Shown: positions 16,159 through 22,533 of the stretch, piece by piece
How positions within the stretch are numbered: the first letter of the stretch is position 1
Layout: each line of letters opens with the position of its first letter
The notes under the pieces: generated by a model
Database searches by the model: none
Seen by the model: the letters and a program-made list of their open reading frames with translations, nothing else
What the model was told of the DNA's origin: nothing
Virus record (IMG/VR): IMGVR_UViG_3300045135_002665
Coordinates: 1-22,549 of that record
Reading direction: 5' to 3' (one strand)
Source: a virus
DNA length: 22,549 nt
Made by a program: the position numbers and the translations under genes

Positions 16159-16174
16159 ATATAGTGCACTATAT
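16159..16174. promoter_or_regulatory. Operator, TAGTGCACTA palindrome (helicase-polymerase unit)
   Basis: ATATAGTGCACTATAT is a perfect 16-bp palindrome whose near edge is about 20 bases before the helicase ATG. It must overlap the core promoter or leader, unlike the sites upstream of a -35 box. It lies directly after the terminator of the preceding unit. Confidence 0.75.
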
Positions 16175-16184
16175 ATTGTGAGGA

Positions 16185-16218
16185 GGAAAAAATAAAGCCC
16201 CATATCAGGATGGAGCTT
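16185..16218 (-). terminator. Terminator of the primase unit
   Basis: On the minus strand AAGCTCCAT pairs with ATGGGGCTT (9 bp with one G-U; 16195-16203 and 16210-16218), followed by TATTTTTTCC. It lies 28 bases after the stop of the 383-residue gene and just before the next operator. Confidence 0.8.
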
Positions 16219-16245
16219 CACTTTTTACGAAATGATAGGGGAGGT

Positions 16246-17397
16246 TTAAGAGCGGGTAGTAAATCCTACCTCATTACCTTCCTTCCAGAGTCTGTCGAGT
16301 TCTTCTTGCGCTACTCCTTCAGCAGTAAAGACTTCTTCAGCATCTACCGGGTTTCCGTTTTCATCGCGCAAGCTTCTGATCCAAGGTAGCTTCTTTTTCA
16401 TTTCTAAAGAACCCTTACGATTTGTCCCCATCGCTTTGAATAAGGTGGTCAGCTCTGCAGTTGTGACATGAAATTTCCCAGTATCGACTGTCAGGCGATA
16501 GTTTTTGCCTTTTTTGGTTTTGATATCGACGACCTTCTCGCGGACAACCATTTTGCCACCTTCCGATGCGATCACTTTGGATTTATCAATGGGTTCAAGG
16601 TCGCCTTCTGCGTTAATCTCCAAACCATCGTCTGCAAGTTTTTCTTCAAGCTGCTTCATGTGCCGCTGCTGTGCTTCGGTGTCCCCGGCGCCAAGCTTGG
16701 TCTCTACATAGTCTCGATAACGCTTGGCTTGCTCTTCGGGCATGAAATCCGAAGCCATGATTTCCCAATCGGCTAAGTCGTTCGATATGCCTTTTAGGTC
16801 TCCCAACACAAATTTTCGTTGGATTTCGATATGCAATGGATCGTTCGTCTCGTCGTACTCATAATCCAATTGCAAACCGCGAAGTGTACGAAGAAAGCGA
16901 TAGTAGATGTCATCCATACCACCGGAATATGCCAGCGTCTGATTTTTTACTGAGCGCAAGCGCCCATTTTCTTCATCCATATAAAAGCCTTGCTTATCAG
17001 CCATATGCATGAGTTTGTTAAACAACTTTTTATCTTCGCCCTTAAGCCCAGCTCTTGGATCGCTGTTGAAGTTTTCCTCTGACCACTTCTTTTTCCATAG
17101 CTCTTCAAGGCGTACGAATTGTGACTTGGACATTTTTTCATTGGCGCCGCGGCCACCCCGGAATGTGATGTTTTTAATATCACCTGTAGATCCGCGACGG
17201 TCCTGCAGTTCAGCCTGGATAGGTTCATCACTACTACCTGATGCAGTGATTTTTGCTTCAGGTAGTTCAGCATTCATTTTACGCGCAATGTCTTCGGCAG
17301 CCTCTTTCCATAGCTGTTCGAGGCGGGCGACAGTTTGGAATGAACCATCCACCTCAAAATCCGCAACCATTACACCTCGGTATTGCTTTCTAGCCAT
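16246..17397 (-). CDS. Unknown phage protein between primase and helicase (383 aa)
   Basis: ATG 17397 has GAGGAG ten bases upstream; a GTG six codons earlier abuts the primase stop and is the alternative. The protein is soluble, lysine/glutamate-rich and apparently mixed alpha/beta. Two repeated-looking helices, ARLEQLWKEAAEDIARK (near 30) and VRLEELWKKKWSEENF (near 100), are followed by a third similar one at the end (EELDRLWKEG), suggesting internal repetition. A central segment (YYRFLRTLRGLQLDYEY) precedes a coiled-coil-like region (EAQQRHMKQLEEKLADDG) and a beta-rich part (KMVVREKVVDIKTKKGKNYRL). No known motif was found. Its operon with primase suggests a replication accessory or structural role that I cannot name. 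Confidence 0.75.
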   Translation of the reverse strand: MARKQYRGVMVADFEVDGSFQTVARLEQLWKEAAEDIARKMNAELPEAKITASGSSDEPIQAELQDRRGSTGDIKNITFRGGRGANEKMSKSQFVRLEELWKKKWSEENFNSDPRAGLKGEDKKLFNKLMHMADKQGFYMDEENGRLRSVKNQTLAYSGGMDDIYYRFLRTLRGLQLDYEYDETNDPLHIEIQRKFVLGDLKGISNDLADWEIMASDFMPEEQAKRYRDYVETKLGAGDTEAQQRHMKQLEEKLADDGLEINAEGDLEPIDKSKVIASEGGKMVVREKVVDIKTKKGKNYRLTVDTGKFHVTTAELTTLFKAMGTNRKGSLEMKKKLPWIRSLRDENGNPVDAEEVFTAEGVAQEELDRLWKEGNEVGFTTRS

Positions 17398-17415
17398 AAC
17401 CGTTTCGCTCCTCAC

Positions 17416-18207
17416 TCATCCCAATTCTTTATTGTTCATTATTAGGGATTGTATTTGTTTTACCGTTAGCTCTTTCAGGTCGGTATTTGTGACCCGTACG
17501 GAAACATTGCCTCTTAATTGCCTCGTTAGTGCGACAGCTTTAGATGCTGCATCATTGTCTAGTACGATATATGATTTATCGTATGACTGTAAAGCATTTT
17601 TTAGTGCACTAGTTATTGTAGTGCCCAGTAATGCAACGCCTGTGTAATCGCTTATTCTGGCGATTGAGCAGGCGGATGCGGCGTCTTCTACAACAATTGC
17701 AGTGCGCCCTGTGCCGACATGGATACCAGAGCTTGTGTCACCGTAGGTCATCCATTTTGGTGTGCCGCGCTCAAGCAAGCGCCCAACTGCTCCGGTCTGA
17801 TCGCGGTTGAAAAACAGAACGCGATTTTCCTTTGGCGCATATCTAATCCGGATCAGGCCTTTTTCGGCTGCTTCGACGGAGTTGACGGATGCCAGGTATT
17901 GGCGCACCGGAGCATAGTTGAACGGATCACCGGTAATTTTAGGGATAGGGTAACCGCCAGTCTTGCGTTTGGTGTTGTCATCACCAGCAAGGTAGGCTTT
18001 GGCGCCGTTAATTGATCTTTGGCCATTGTAACATCCCTTGGCAGTACAGGAGGCGCGAAAGCAATTCCATAAGATGGTACCGGACACAAGGTGTGAGATT
18101 GTGAATTTTTTGTGACCACCGCAGAACGGACAATCAATCGTCCTGTGTTCACCTTCAGGCACTCGTACCTGTTTCACTGTGTTGAGTTGTTCACCATATG
18201 AAAACAT
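17416..18207 (-). CDS. DNA primase (zinc ribbon + TOPRIM, T7 gp4 N-half type)
   Basis: It makes RNA primers for lagging-strand synthesis. The N-terminal zinc ribbon has C26-x-x-C29 and C49-x4-C54. The TOPRIM-like core shows E174-D175 (AIVVEDAASA) and D217-x-D219 (YIVLDNDAAS), the metal-binding acidic residues, in the order seen in T7-type primases. At 263 aa it lacks the fused helicase half of T7 gp4; that function is the separate gene downstream. ATG 18207 has an AGGTGAG ribosome binding site. It opens its own unit behind the 16-bp palindrome at 18243-18258. A further exact TAGTGCACTA lies inside the coding region at 17602-17611. Confidence 0.9.
   Translation of the reverse strand: MFSYGEQLNTVKQVRVPEGEHRTIDCPFCGGHKKFTISHLVSGTILWNCFRASCTAKGCYNGQRSINGAKAYLAGDDNTKRKTGGYPIPKITGDPFNYAPVRQYLASVNSVEAAEKGLIRIRYAPKENRVLFFNRDQTGAVGRLLERGTPKWMTYGDTSSGIHVGTGRTAIVVEDAASACSIARISDYTGVALLGTTITSALKNALQSYDKSYIVLDNDAASKAVALTRQLRGNVSVRVTNTDLKELTVKQIQSLIMNNKELG
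17602..17611. promoter_or_regulatory. Intragenic copy of the TAGTGCACTA palindrome
   Basis: This is an exact 10-bp copy inside the primase coding sequence (codons for ITSALKN), 205 bases before the start of the 383-residue gene. It is not extended beyond 10 bp, unlike three of the intergenic copies. It could serve as an internal or auxiliary operator, or be a chance match. Confidence 0.4.
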
Positions 18208-18242
18208 TTTCTCACCTGTTAACCCTCATGGTCCTGAAAAAT

Positions 18243-18258
18243 CCTTAGTGCACTAAGG
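18243..18258. promoter_or_regulatory. Operator, TAGTGCACTA palindrome (primase unit)
   Basis: CCTTAGTGCACTAAGG is a perfect 16-bp palindrome 36 bases before the primase ATG and 37 bases after the preceding terminator. No good -35 box lies beside it, so it probably overlaps its promoter. Confidence 0.75.
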
Positions 18259-18294
18259 TCTATGGTCTCCTGAAAACTTGTTACTGTGTGATGT

Positions 18295-18331
18295 AAAAAG
18301 CCCCACCAGCCTGGAGAAAAACTGGTGGGGC
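18295..18331 (-). terminator. Terminator of the DUF932-like unit
   Basis: The perfect 10-bp stem GCCCCACCAG/CTGGTGGGGC (18300-18309, 18322-18331) is followed on the minus strand by TTTTTACATC. It lies 61 bases after the stop of the YubB-like gene and separates this unit from the primase operator. Confidence 0.88.
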
Positions 18332-18391
18332 AGGGATGCCCTCAACGCTGGGAAGGAGAGGAAAACCAGCGGAGAGCGGTGGTGCAGTTGG

Positions 18392-18841
18392 TCAAGCTGC
18401 AGTCAACCGATCATAGTCGTAGGTCTCTTCAAAGATCGCTACGATTTCGTCTGGCAGTTCGTCGATATGATACGATTGGTTTTCGCCATCGATATATTTG
18501 CCCCCATACTCAAGCCCACCAGTGGACAGGTAATATGCAATCACCATCAACCCCTGATCGATCAGTTCATCGTAGGCTCCGAGGGGTGCCGCCCATGGGG
18601 ATTCAAATTGCATCTCCAGGCCATACCAATTTTCACCAAGATTGCCTGCGTCATAGAGCAGGGGTTCTTTGTCTTGAACATCCCAACTAGTGCCCCAGGT
18701 GTCGTTGGCGCTCTTCGTCGCCTCCTTCGACAGTGGTTTGATTGTTTGCAACAGGGTTCGATCCCTTGCGGCTTGCGCTAGGATCGCAAGATTGTCGTAT
18801 GGTCCCCAGACCGTTAAAATATTATCAACCATTGATGGCAT
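18392..18841 (-). CDS. YubB / Api92-like ferredoxin-fold protein (DUF1281 type, 149 aa)
   Basis: The start ATG 18841 has GGAGG upstream and overlaps the zinc-ribbon gene by 17 bases; a longer frame upstream is rejected. The sequence follows the YubB/Api92 pattern: an N-terminal MVDNILTVWGPYDNLA, a middle NDTWGTSWDVQD, then an aromatic strand with W/P (MQFESPWAAPL), a helix, and a strand ending in GLEYGGKYIDGENQSYHI. Members are found on plasmids and phages and have a ferredoxin-like fold, with no clear biochemical role. It is the last gene of a three-gene unit with a DUF932-like protein and a zinc ribbon, then a strong terminator. Confidence 0.72.
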   Translation of the reverse strand: MPSMVDNILTVWGPYDNLAILAQAARDRTLLQTIKPLSKEATKSANDTWGTSWDVQDKEPLLYDAGNLGENWYGLEMQFESPWAAPLGAYDELIDQGLMVIAYYLSTGGLEYGGKYIDGENQSYHIDELPDEIVAIFEETYDYDRLTAA

Positions 18842-19019
18842 AACGCGTACCTCCGTTTGAAGTGTGTGATGTAGGGGCATCGCAGCCCCCACAATAAACA
18901 GTGGATTGATCCCAATACGCTGCGGCGGTGTTTGCCCAATGCTGACGCATTTTGAAAAACACTCGGTTAGATCCGCAGTTTGGGCAGTTGTGGCGGGCGT
19001 ATCCTGCAAACTTTTTCAT
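18825..19019 (-). CDS. Small zinc-ribbon protein (64 aa)
   Basis: Two CxxC knuckles are visible: C12-x-x-C15 (HNCPNCGSNR) and C43-x-x-C46 (VYCGGCDAPT), with 27 residues between, a typical zinc ribbon of about 64 residues. The start is fixed by a TAATG overlap with the upstream DUF932-like gene. It is basic at the N-terminus and probably binds nucleic acid or a partner protein. A transcription-related role is possible but not shown. It is one of few small proteins here that could be a regulator. Confidence 0.75.
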   Translation of the reverse strand: MKKFAGYARHNCPNCGSNRVFFKMRQHWANTAAAYWDQSTVYCGGCDAPTSHTSNGGTRYAING

Positions 19020-20047
19020 TACGCTGCACTCCGTCCGTAGAAGAAGTGTGTCATGACAAGTTTGGCCACCTGGCTTTGACGGATTGCCAATGTCTCAGCA
19101 ACGTTGTCTTCAGCCTCTGAGTTGCGTACAGGGAATGCATCGTCATCAGTGCAGAAGCTGGCTAGGCCAGACATCACCGCAAATTTGCTTTTGCCGTAAT
19201 ACTGAACCTCTTCATCAAAGATGTGATCGCAAATTTTAACCGCTTCATTTTCGGACAGCATGCGCCCTTTGCCCATCATCAGAGCTAACTCTACCTGCTC
19301 ATGGGTAACGGATGTTTTCATCATCTGTTGCAGGCAATCAATGCGCTCCGCAAATTTGCCGTTCACCCACTCACCGATGTGATCAATGATGGCCTGTGCG
19401 TTCCAAGCCCCTTTGTGGCGCTGCGCTATGCTTGATGAAACACCCAGATTGATCAGGTTTCCGCTGTCTAAATCGCGCGCTCCGATGCAAACTTGAGTGG
19501 ATAACTTCAGATCGTTTTTCCAGCTCACATTGAGACCAAGATTGGTTTTGCCCGTACCGTTTGCAATTTCAAAGCTGTACCCCGGGATGTCGATCATGCA
19601 CTGGCTAAATGCGCCACTGCGTCCAGCAAATCCCTTCATTTCATGTCCTACAAGAAATGAGGGGGGTAGGGCGGCTTCTAGGCCCGCCAATGTAGCGTTG
19701 TGGCATTGCTCATTATCAATGATGCGATACCAATCTGAACTGACCGCGTCCAATACATCCATAGTCTCTGGATTAATGATGTAGGCATCTGGGACGCCTC
19801 TCTTTTTAGGGACAAAACGAGTAAGGCGGGTGCCTGGAATGCGCCAAACTGCTTCGGTCATAGCAAGTTTGAAATCCAATCCTGTTTCGCTGAATGGCAT
19901 CCAATCAACTTTCGCTGATAGGTCCTCGTCTGTCTGAAGAAAGAAAAATTCTTCCGCACTCATCACATCTTCGTTGTGCTGAAGATTAAGTGCCTTCGTA
20001 AGTGCTTCTGCTGCTGCGAAGTCTTGTTGCTTAGTATGTGTCGTCAT
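19019..20047 (-). CDS. DUF932-like phage/plasmid protein (342 aa, tentative)
   Basis: ATG 20047 has AGGA eight bases upstream; an earlier ATG five codons before has no such site. The protein has the outline of DUF932 / TIGR03299 phage-plasmid proteins: an N-terminal segment before a strand of the type DWYRIIDNEQCHNATLAGLEAAL, a GFAGRSGAFSQCMIDI stretch like the family's G-rich turn, and a helical C-terminal half. There are no catalytic or DNA-binding motifs that I can name. The function of the family is unknown. It heads a unit with a zinc ribbon and a YubB-like protein, a set also reminiscent of plasmid accessory genes. The coding call is sure; the family is moderate. Confidence 0.6.
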   Translation of the reverse strand: MTTHTKQQDFAAAEALTKALNLQHNEDVMSAEEFFFLQTDEDLSAKVDWMPFSETGLDFKLAMTEAVWRIPGTRLTRFVPKKRGVPDAYIINPETMDVLDAVSSDWYRIIDNEQCHNATLAGLEAALPPSFLVGHEMKGFAGRSGAFSQCMIDIPGYSFEIANGTGKTNLGLNVSWKNDLKLSTQVCIGARDLDSGNLINLGVSSSIAQRHKGAWNAQAIIDHIGEWVNGKFAERIDCLQQMMKTSVTHEQVELALMMGKGRMLSENEAVKICDHIFDEEVQYYGKSKFAVMSGLASFCTDDDAFPVRNSEAEDNVAETLAIRQSQVAKLVMTHFFYGRSAA

Positions 20048-20109
20048 TTGGTTTCCTAACATATTTTGTTTCGATTTCTGGATGAGCTAGATACTGATCC
20101 ATGACCATC

Positions 20110-20137
20110 AACATAGACATCATAAAGCTACTGTCAA
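20110..20137 (-). promoter_or_regulatory. Candidate promoter of the DUF932-like unit
   Basis: TTGACA (20137-20132) with TATGTT (20115-20110) at 16-base spacing forms a good sigma-70-type promoter. The operator core ends 13 bp upstream of the -35 box, about one helical turn further than at SSB and integrase 2. Confidence 0.6.
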
Positions 20138-20150
20138 GCCATCGCTTACC

Positions 20151-20160
20151 TAGTGCACTA
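20151..20160. promoter_or_regulatory. Operator, TAGTGCACTA palindrome (DUF932-like unit)
   Basis: An exact 10-bp copy of the palindrome in the gap between the integrase 2 unit terminator (20217-20246) and the DUF932-like gene, upstream of a TTGACA/TATGTT promoter. Confidence 0.7.
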
Positions 20161-20216
20161 TAAAAAATCGTAAAAAATTGATTAAAACCCCAATAAAATA
20201 TGAAAAATATGCCCTG

Positions 20217-20246
20217 AAAAAAATTTAGGAGGCATTTCGCCCCCTA
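20217..20246 (-). terminator. Terminator of the integrase 2 unit
   Basis: On the minus strand TAGGGGGC pairs with GCCTCCTA (8 bp with one G-T; 20226-20233, 20239-20246), followed by AAATTTTTTT. It begins within the last codons of the 45-residue gene. Confidence 0.85.
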
Positions 20247-20381
20247 GGTTTTGCGATACTTCTCGCGATGCACTTGCCGCAGATATAAGGCCTCTTGATG
20301 CAATTTTCGCAAAAGTTCCTCTTCTGGGTCTCGCAGTTTGTTTAAACGGTCCAGCGATGCAGGACGCTGTATATTACCCAT
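20244..20381 (-). CDS. Small basic helical protein downstream of integrase 2 (45 aa)
   Basis: ATG 20381 overlaps the end of the integrase 2 gene by 8 bases and has GAGGTG just upstream. The 45 residues are highly charged (LDRLNKLRDPEEELLRKL, then ALYLRQVHREKYRKT) and should form two amphipathic helices. No family is recognised, and it lacks a clear winged-helix or helix-turn-helix excisionase pattern. Co-translation with the integrase suggests a directionality factor or partner of integrase 2, which is inference from position only. Its end overlaps the terminator stem. Confidence 0.6.
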   Translation of the reverse strand: MGNIQRPASLDRLNKLRDPEEELLRKLHQEALYLRQVHREKYRKT

Positions 20382-21453
20382 GCGCCACCTCGCTGTAGTT
20401 AGCCCGTTTTTGCTGTGCGCGTTCCGCCATGGTGGTGGATGGTAACACATAGGTGCTAATGACCTGACGAGACCGATGTCCAGTGATGGTTCGGATTTCA
20501 TCCTCTGTGCATCCGCTATCGCCGAGCATGGATGCGCCACTACGGCGAAGGTCTGAAACTTTCAGGTCATCAGGCAGTCCGGCCAATTTGCGAATGTGAT
20601 CTGCTTTTTTGCGCAGAAGGCGCTCGCTGAAAGGCTCACCACTGCGCTCATATATAATAATGTGTGCGTCTGGGTTCTGATTAGACGCAGCCCGCAGTTG
20701 CTCAATGCGAACCTTTAAGTGATCAGGCGCAGGTATTCTGATGGCGGTGCCAGTTTTGGCTTGAGTGAAAGTAAAGCTACCGCTGTTATAATTGCTCCAA
20801 CGCATTTCGCGACAATCTACAGGGCGCTGACACAGCTCATAGGCCATCGAGGCGAGTGTGCCGAGACTTGCCATGCCATTTGCATCGGCTGTTGTAACAA
20901 ATGTTCTAACATCACTGTCTGACCATCTGGTTGTGCGGGCAGGGGGTGTTGTTAGTTCAATGGAGCCAAATGGATTGCGGTTGATCAGTTCCAAGCGAGT
21001 TGCGTTGCTGAAAACCACAGAAAGCAGCTTCATGATACCCAGCGCATGATGTTCTGAGTATTGTGATGCAATCGCTGAGTATAGCTGCTCTGCATCCATA
21101 ACTTTAAAGTCATTGACGGATCTGCCGCCCATGATCTTTTGTGCAGCCTGCATGTTGCTCATGTAAGTGCGCTGACTTTTGGGTTTGAGCTTGCGCCACT
21201 TGCTTGAGGTCACATAGGCATCCCAAAGAGTGCAGAAAGTCATGCATTGATCGACCCGAATGTGGGTCTCGCCAGCTTTGAAGGCTTTGAAGGCTTCATC
21301 AGCGGCGATTGCAGCATTGATGGCACTGATCCTGTCATCAAATTGCTGGTACTTGTATCCAAGCTTGTCCCGCAGGGTTTTGCTTGGATCGAAGGCATAA
21401 ACCTCCCGTCCATTTGGTAAGGTTTTGTGCCGGAAATGTTTGATATTGGTCAT
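20374..21453 (-). CDS. Tyrosine recombinase / phage integrase 2
   Basis: A second, unrelated-looking integrase of 359 aa. The N-terminal part has an arm-binding-like segment (TLPNGREVYAFDP...KYQQF) and a core-binding helical domain (CTLWDAYVTSSKWRKLKPKSQRTY). The catalytic part shows R210 (CQRPVDCREMRW), K233 (QAKTGTAIRI), R303 (SDLRRSGASML), H326 (GHRS) and Y335 (STYV). The usual HxxR box is S300-D-L-R, so the first histidine is replaced by serine; this position tolerates change in some members. ATG 21453 has GGAG at 6 bases. It lies under a TAGTGCACTA operator and a TTGACG/TATCGT promoter shared in design with the replication operons, so it is probably expressed early. No tRNA-like core or repeats lie beside it. 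Confidence 0.93.
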   Translation of the reverse strand: MTNIKHFRHKTLPNGREVYAFDPSKTLRDKLGYKYQQFDDRISAINAAIAADEAFKAFKAGETHIRVDQCMTFCTLWDAYVTSSKWRKLKPKSQRTYMSNMQAAQKIMGGRSVNDFKVMDAEQLYSAIASQYSEHHALGIMKLLSVVFSNATRLELINRNPFGSIELTTPPARTTRWSDSDVRTFVTTADANGMASLGTLASMAYELCQRPVDCREMRWSNYNSGSFTFTQAKTGTAIRIPAPDHLKVRIEQLRAASNQNPDAHIIIYERSGEPFSERLLRKKADHIRKLAGLPDDLKVSDLRRSGASMLGDSGCTEDEIRTITGHRSRQVISTYVLPSTTMAERAQQKRANYSEVAHG

Positions 21454-21481
21454 TGGTCGCTCCGACTAGATACAGACTGAT

Positions 21482-21510
21482 ACGATATGCTTTTAGATGC
21501 CATTCGTCAA
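21482..21510 (-). promoter_or_regulatory. Candidate promoter of the integrase 2 unit
   Basis: TTGACG (21510-21505) and TATCGT (21487-21482) with a 17-base spacer. The operator core lies 4 bp upstream of the -35 box, exactly as at the SSB promoter. The region from 21454 to 21774 holds no gene; it contains this promoter, the operator, an AT-rich stretch and the leader of the plus-strand gene. Confidence 0.6.
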
Positions 21511-21514
21511 CGGC

Positions 21515-21524
21515 TAGTGCACTA
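21515..21524. promoter_or_regulatory. Operator, TAGTGCACTA palindrome (integrase 2 unit)
   Basis: An exact 10-bp copy in the divergent control region, 4 bp upstream of TTGACG. A degenerate copy (AAGTGCACAA, 21657-21666) lies about 140 bp away, nearer the plus-strand gene. Confidence 0.75.
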
Positions 21525-21710
21525 TAAATTCTCGATAGCATCGAAAATTACTCGCGCGTCAAGCGCATAATAACACAATATATATGGATAAAATGAAATT
21601 CAGCTTTAGAATTTATACCACATAGAGTCTGCAGTAAAAAAATACTATACAATAATAAGTGCACAATAAAATTCTTGTTTTACTGCTCAAAATCATGGGA
21701 TTCTTTCGTC

Positions 21711-21746
21711 ATCGGCTGAACCTGACCAGTTCGCAACAAAGCCGAT
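21711..21746 (+). promoter_or_regulatory. Stem-loop in the leader of the plus-strand gene
   Basis: ATCGGCT (21711-21717) pairs with AGCCGAT (21740-21746) around an inner GAAC/GTTC stem (21718-21721, 21729-21732), and TTT follows. It ends 14 bases before the AAGGAGG ribosome binding site. It could be an attenuator or a leader structure; the short T-run makes full termination doubtful. Confidence 0.35.
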
Positions 21747-21774
21747 TTTGTATCTAGCGAAAGGAGGCCCCAAA

Positions 21775-22533
21775 ATGGGCTACATTAATCTGACTCTAAA
21801 ATCTCGAAATCAAAAAGTAGGCAAAGTTCCTGTATCTACATCCGGCAAACAAACTTGCCCGGACACCTGCCCATTAAAAGAGAGCGGCGCATGTTATGCC
21901 GATGGTGGTCCGCTTTCATTATTTTGGGAAAAGGTGACAAAAGAACAAGCCGGGACCGACTATAACAGTTTTGTTGATGCTGTCCGGGGTTTGCCTGATG
22001 GGCAGTTTTGGCGTCACAATCAAGCCGGGGATTTAGCACCCACAAAAAGGGACCCCAACACAATCGACGCACCCGCACTTGTGAAATTGGTAGAAGCCAA
22101 CAAGGGCAAAATGGGCTTCACATTCACCCATTACGACCCCATCAAAAACTTGATGAACGAGTTTGCAATTCATACTGCAAACAAAAACGGATTTACGATC
22201 AATCTATCCGGCAACAATGTTTTCCATGCTGATGAACTGGCAAAGACAAAATGCGGTCCGGTGGTTTCCGTATTGCCGCTTGAATACCAACGCCAGGGCA
22301 AAGGGAAAGAATTCACAGAAAGCCTGGACGCATACAAAGCAAGGCTGGCGGATCTGCCCAAAACGACACCCGCAGGCAATCGCATTGTTATATGCCCGGC
22401 CACCTATAATGAGAATATGTCCTGCAATGATTGCCGCTTATGTGCAAAGGCCAACCGCAAGACAATCGTCGGCTTTCCTGCTCATGGCAGATCAAAACGC
22501 AAAGCGGACGCAATTGCGCAGGAGGTGGCGTAA
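21775..22533 (+). CDS. Cysteine-rich phage protein of the DUF7227 type (252 aa)
   Basis: ATG 21775 is chosen over an ATG nine codons earlier because AAAGGAGG stands just upstream of it. The N-terminus carries a cysteine cluster (KQTCPDTCPLKESGACYADGG) and the C-terminus a second (ICPATYNENMSCNDCRLCAK) followed by IVGFPAHGRSKRKA. The middle is rich in aromatic and His residues (FWRHNQAGDL; FTFTHYDP). Proteins of this look recur in phages and plasmids of proteobacteria and resemble the Gp37/Gp68 (DUF5131) group, which has a radical-SAM-like barrel; the cysteines could hold an Fe-S cluster or zinc. The function is unknown. It leads a plus-strand unit divergent from integrase 2. Confidence 0.75.
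   Translation: MGYINLTLKSRNQKVGKVPVSTSGKQTCPDTCPLKESGACYADGGPLSLFWEKVTKEQAGTDYNSFVDAVRGLPDGQFWRHNQAGDLAPTKRDPNTIDAPALVKLVEANKGKMGFTFTHYDPIKNLMNEFAIHTANKNGFTINLSGNNVFHADELAKTKCGPVVSVLPLEYQRQGKGKEFTESLDAYKARLADLPKTTPAGNRIVICPATYNENMSCNDCRLCAKANRKTIVGFPAHGRSKRKADAIAQEVA

Noticed and set aside
12805-18258. Host LexA or CtrA sites as the explanation for the palindrome
   Set aside because: Alphaproteobacterial LexA (GTTC-N7-GTTC) and CtrA (TTAA-N7-TTAA) consensus sequences do not match TAGTGCACTA.
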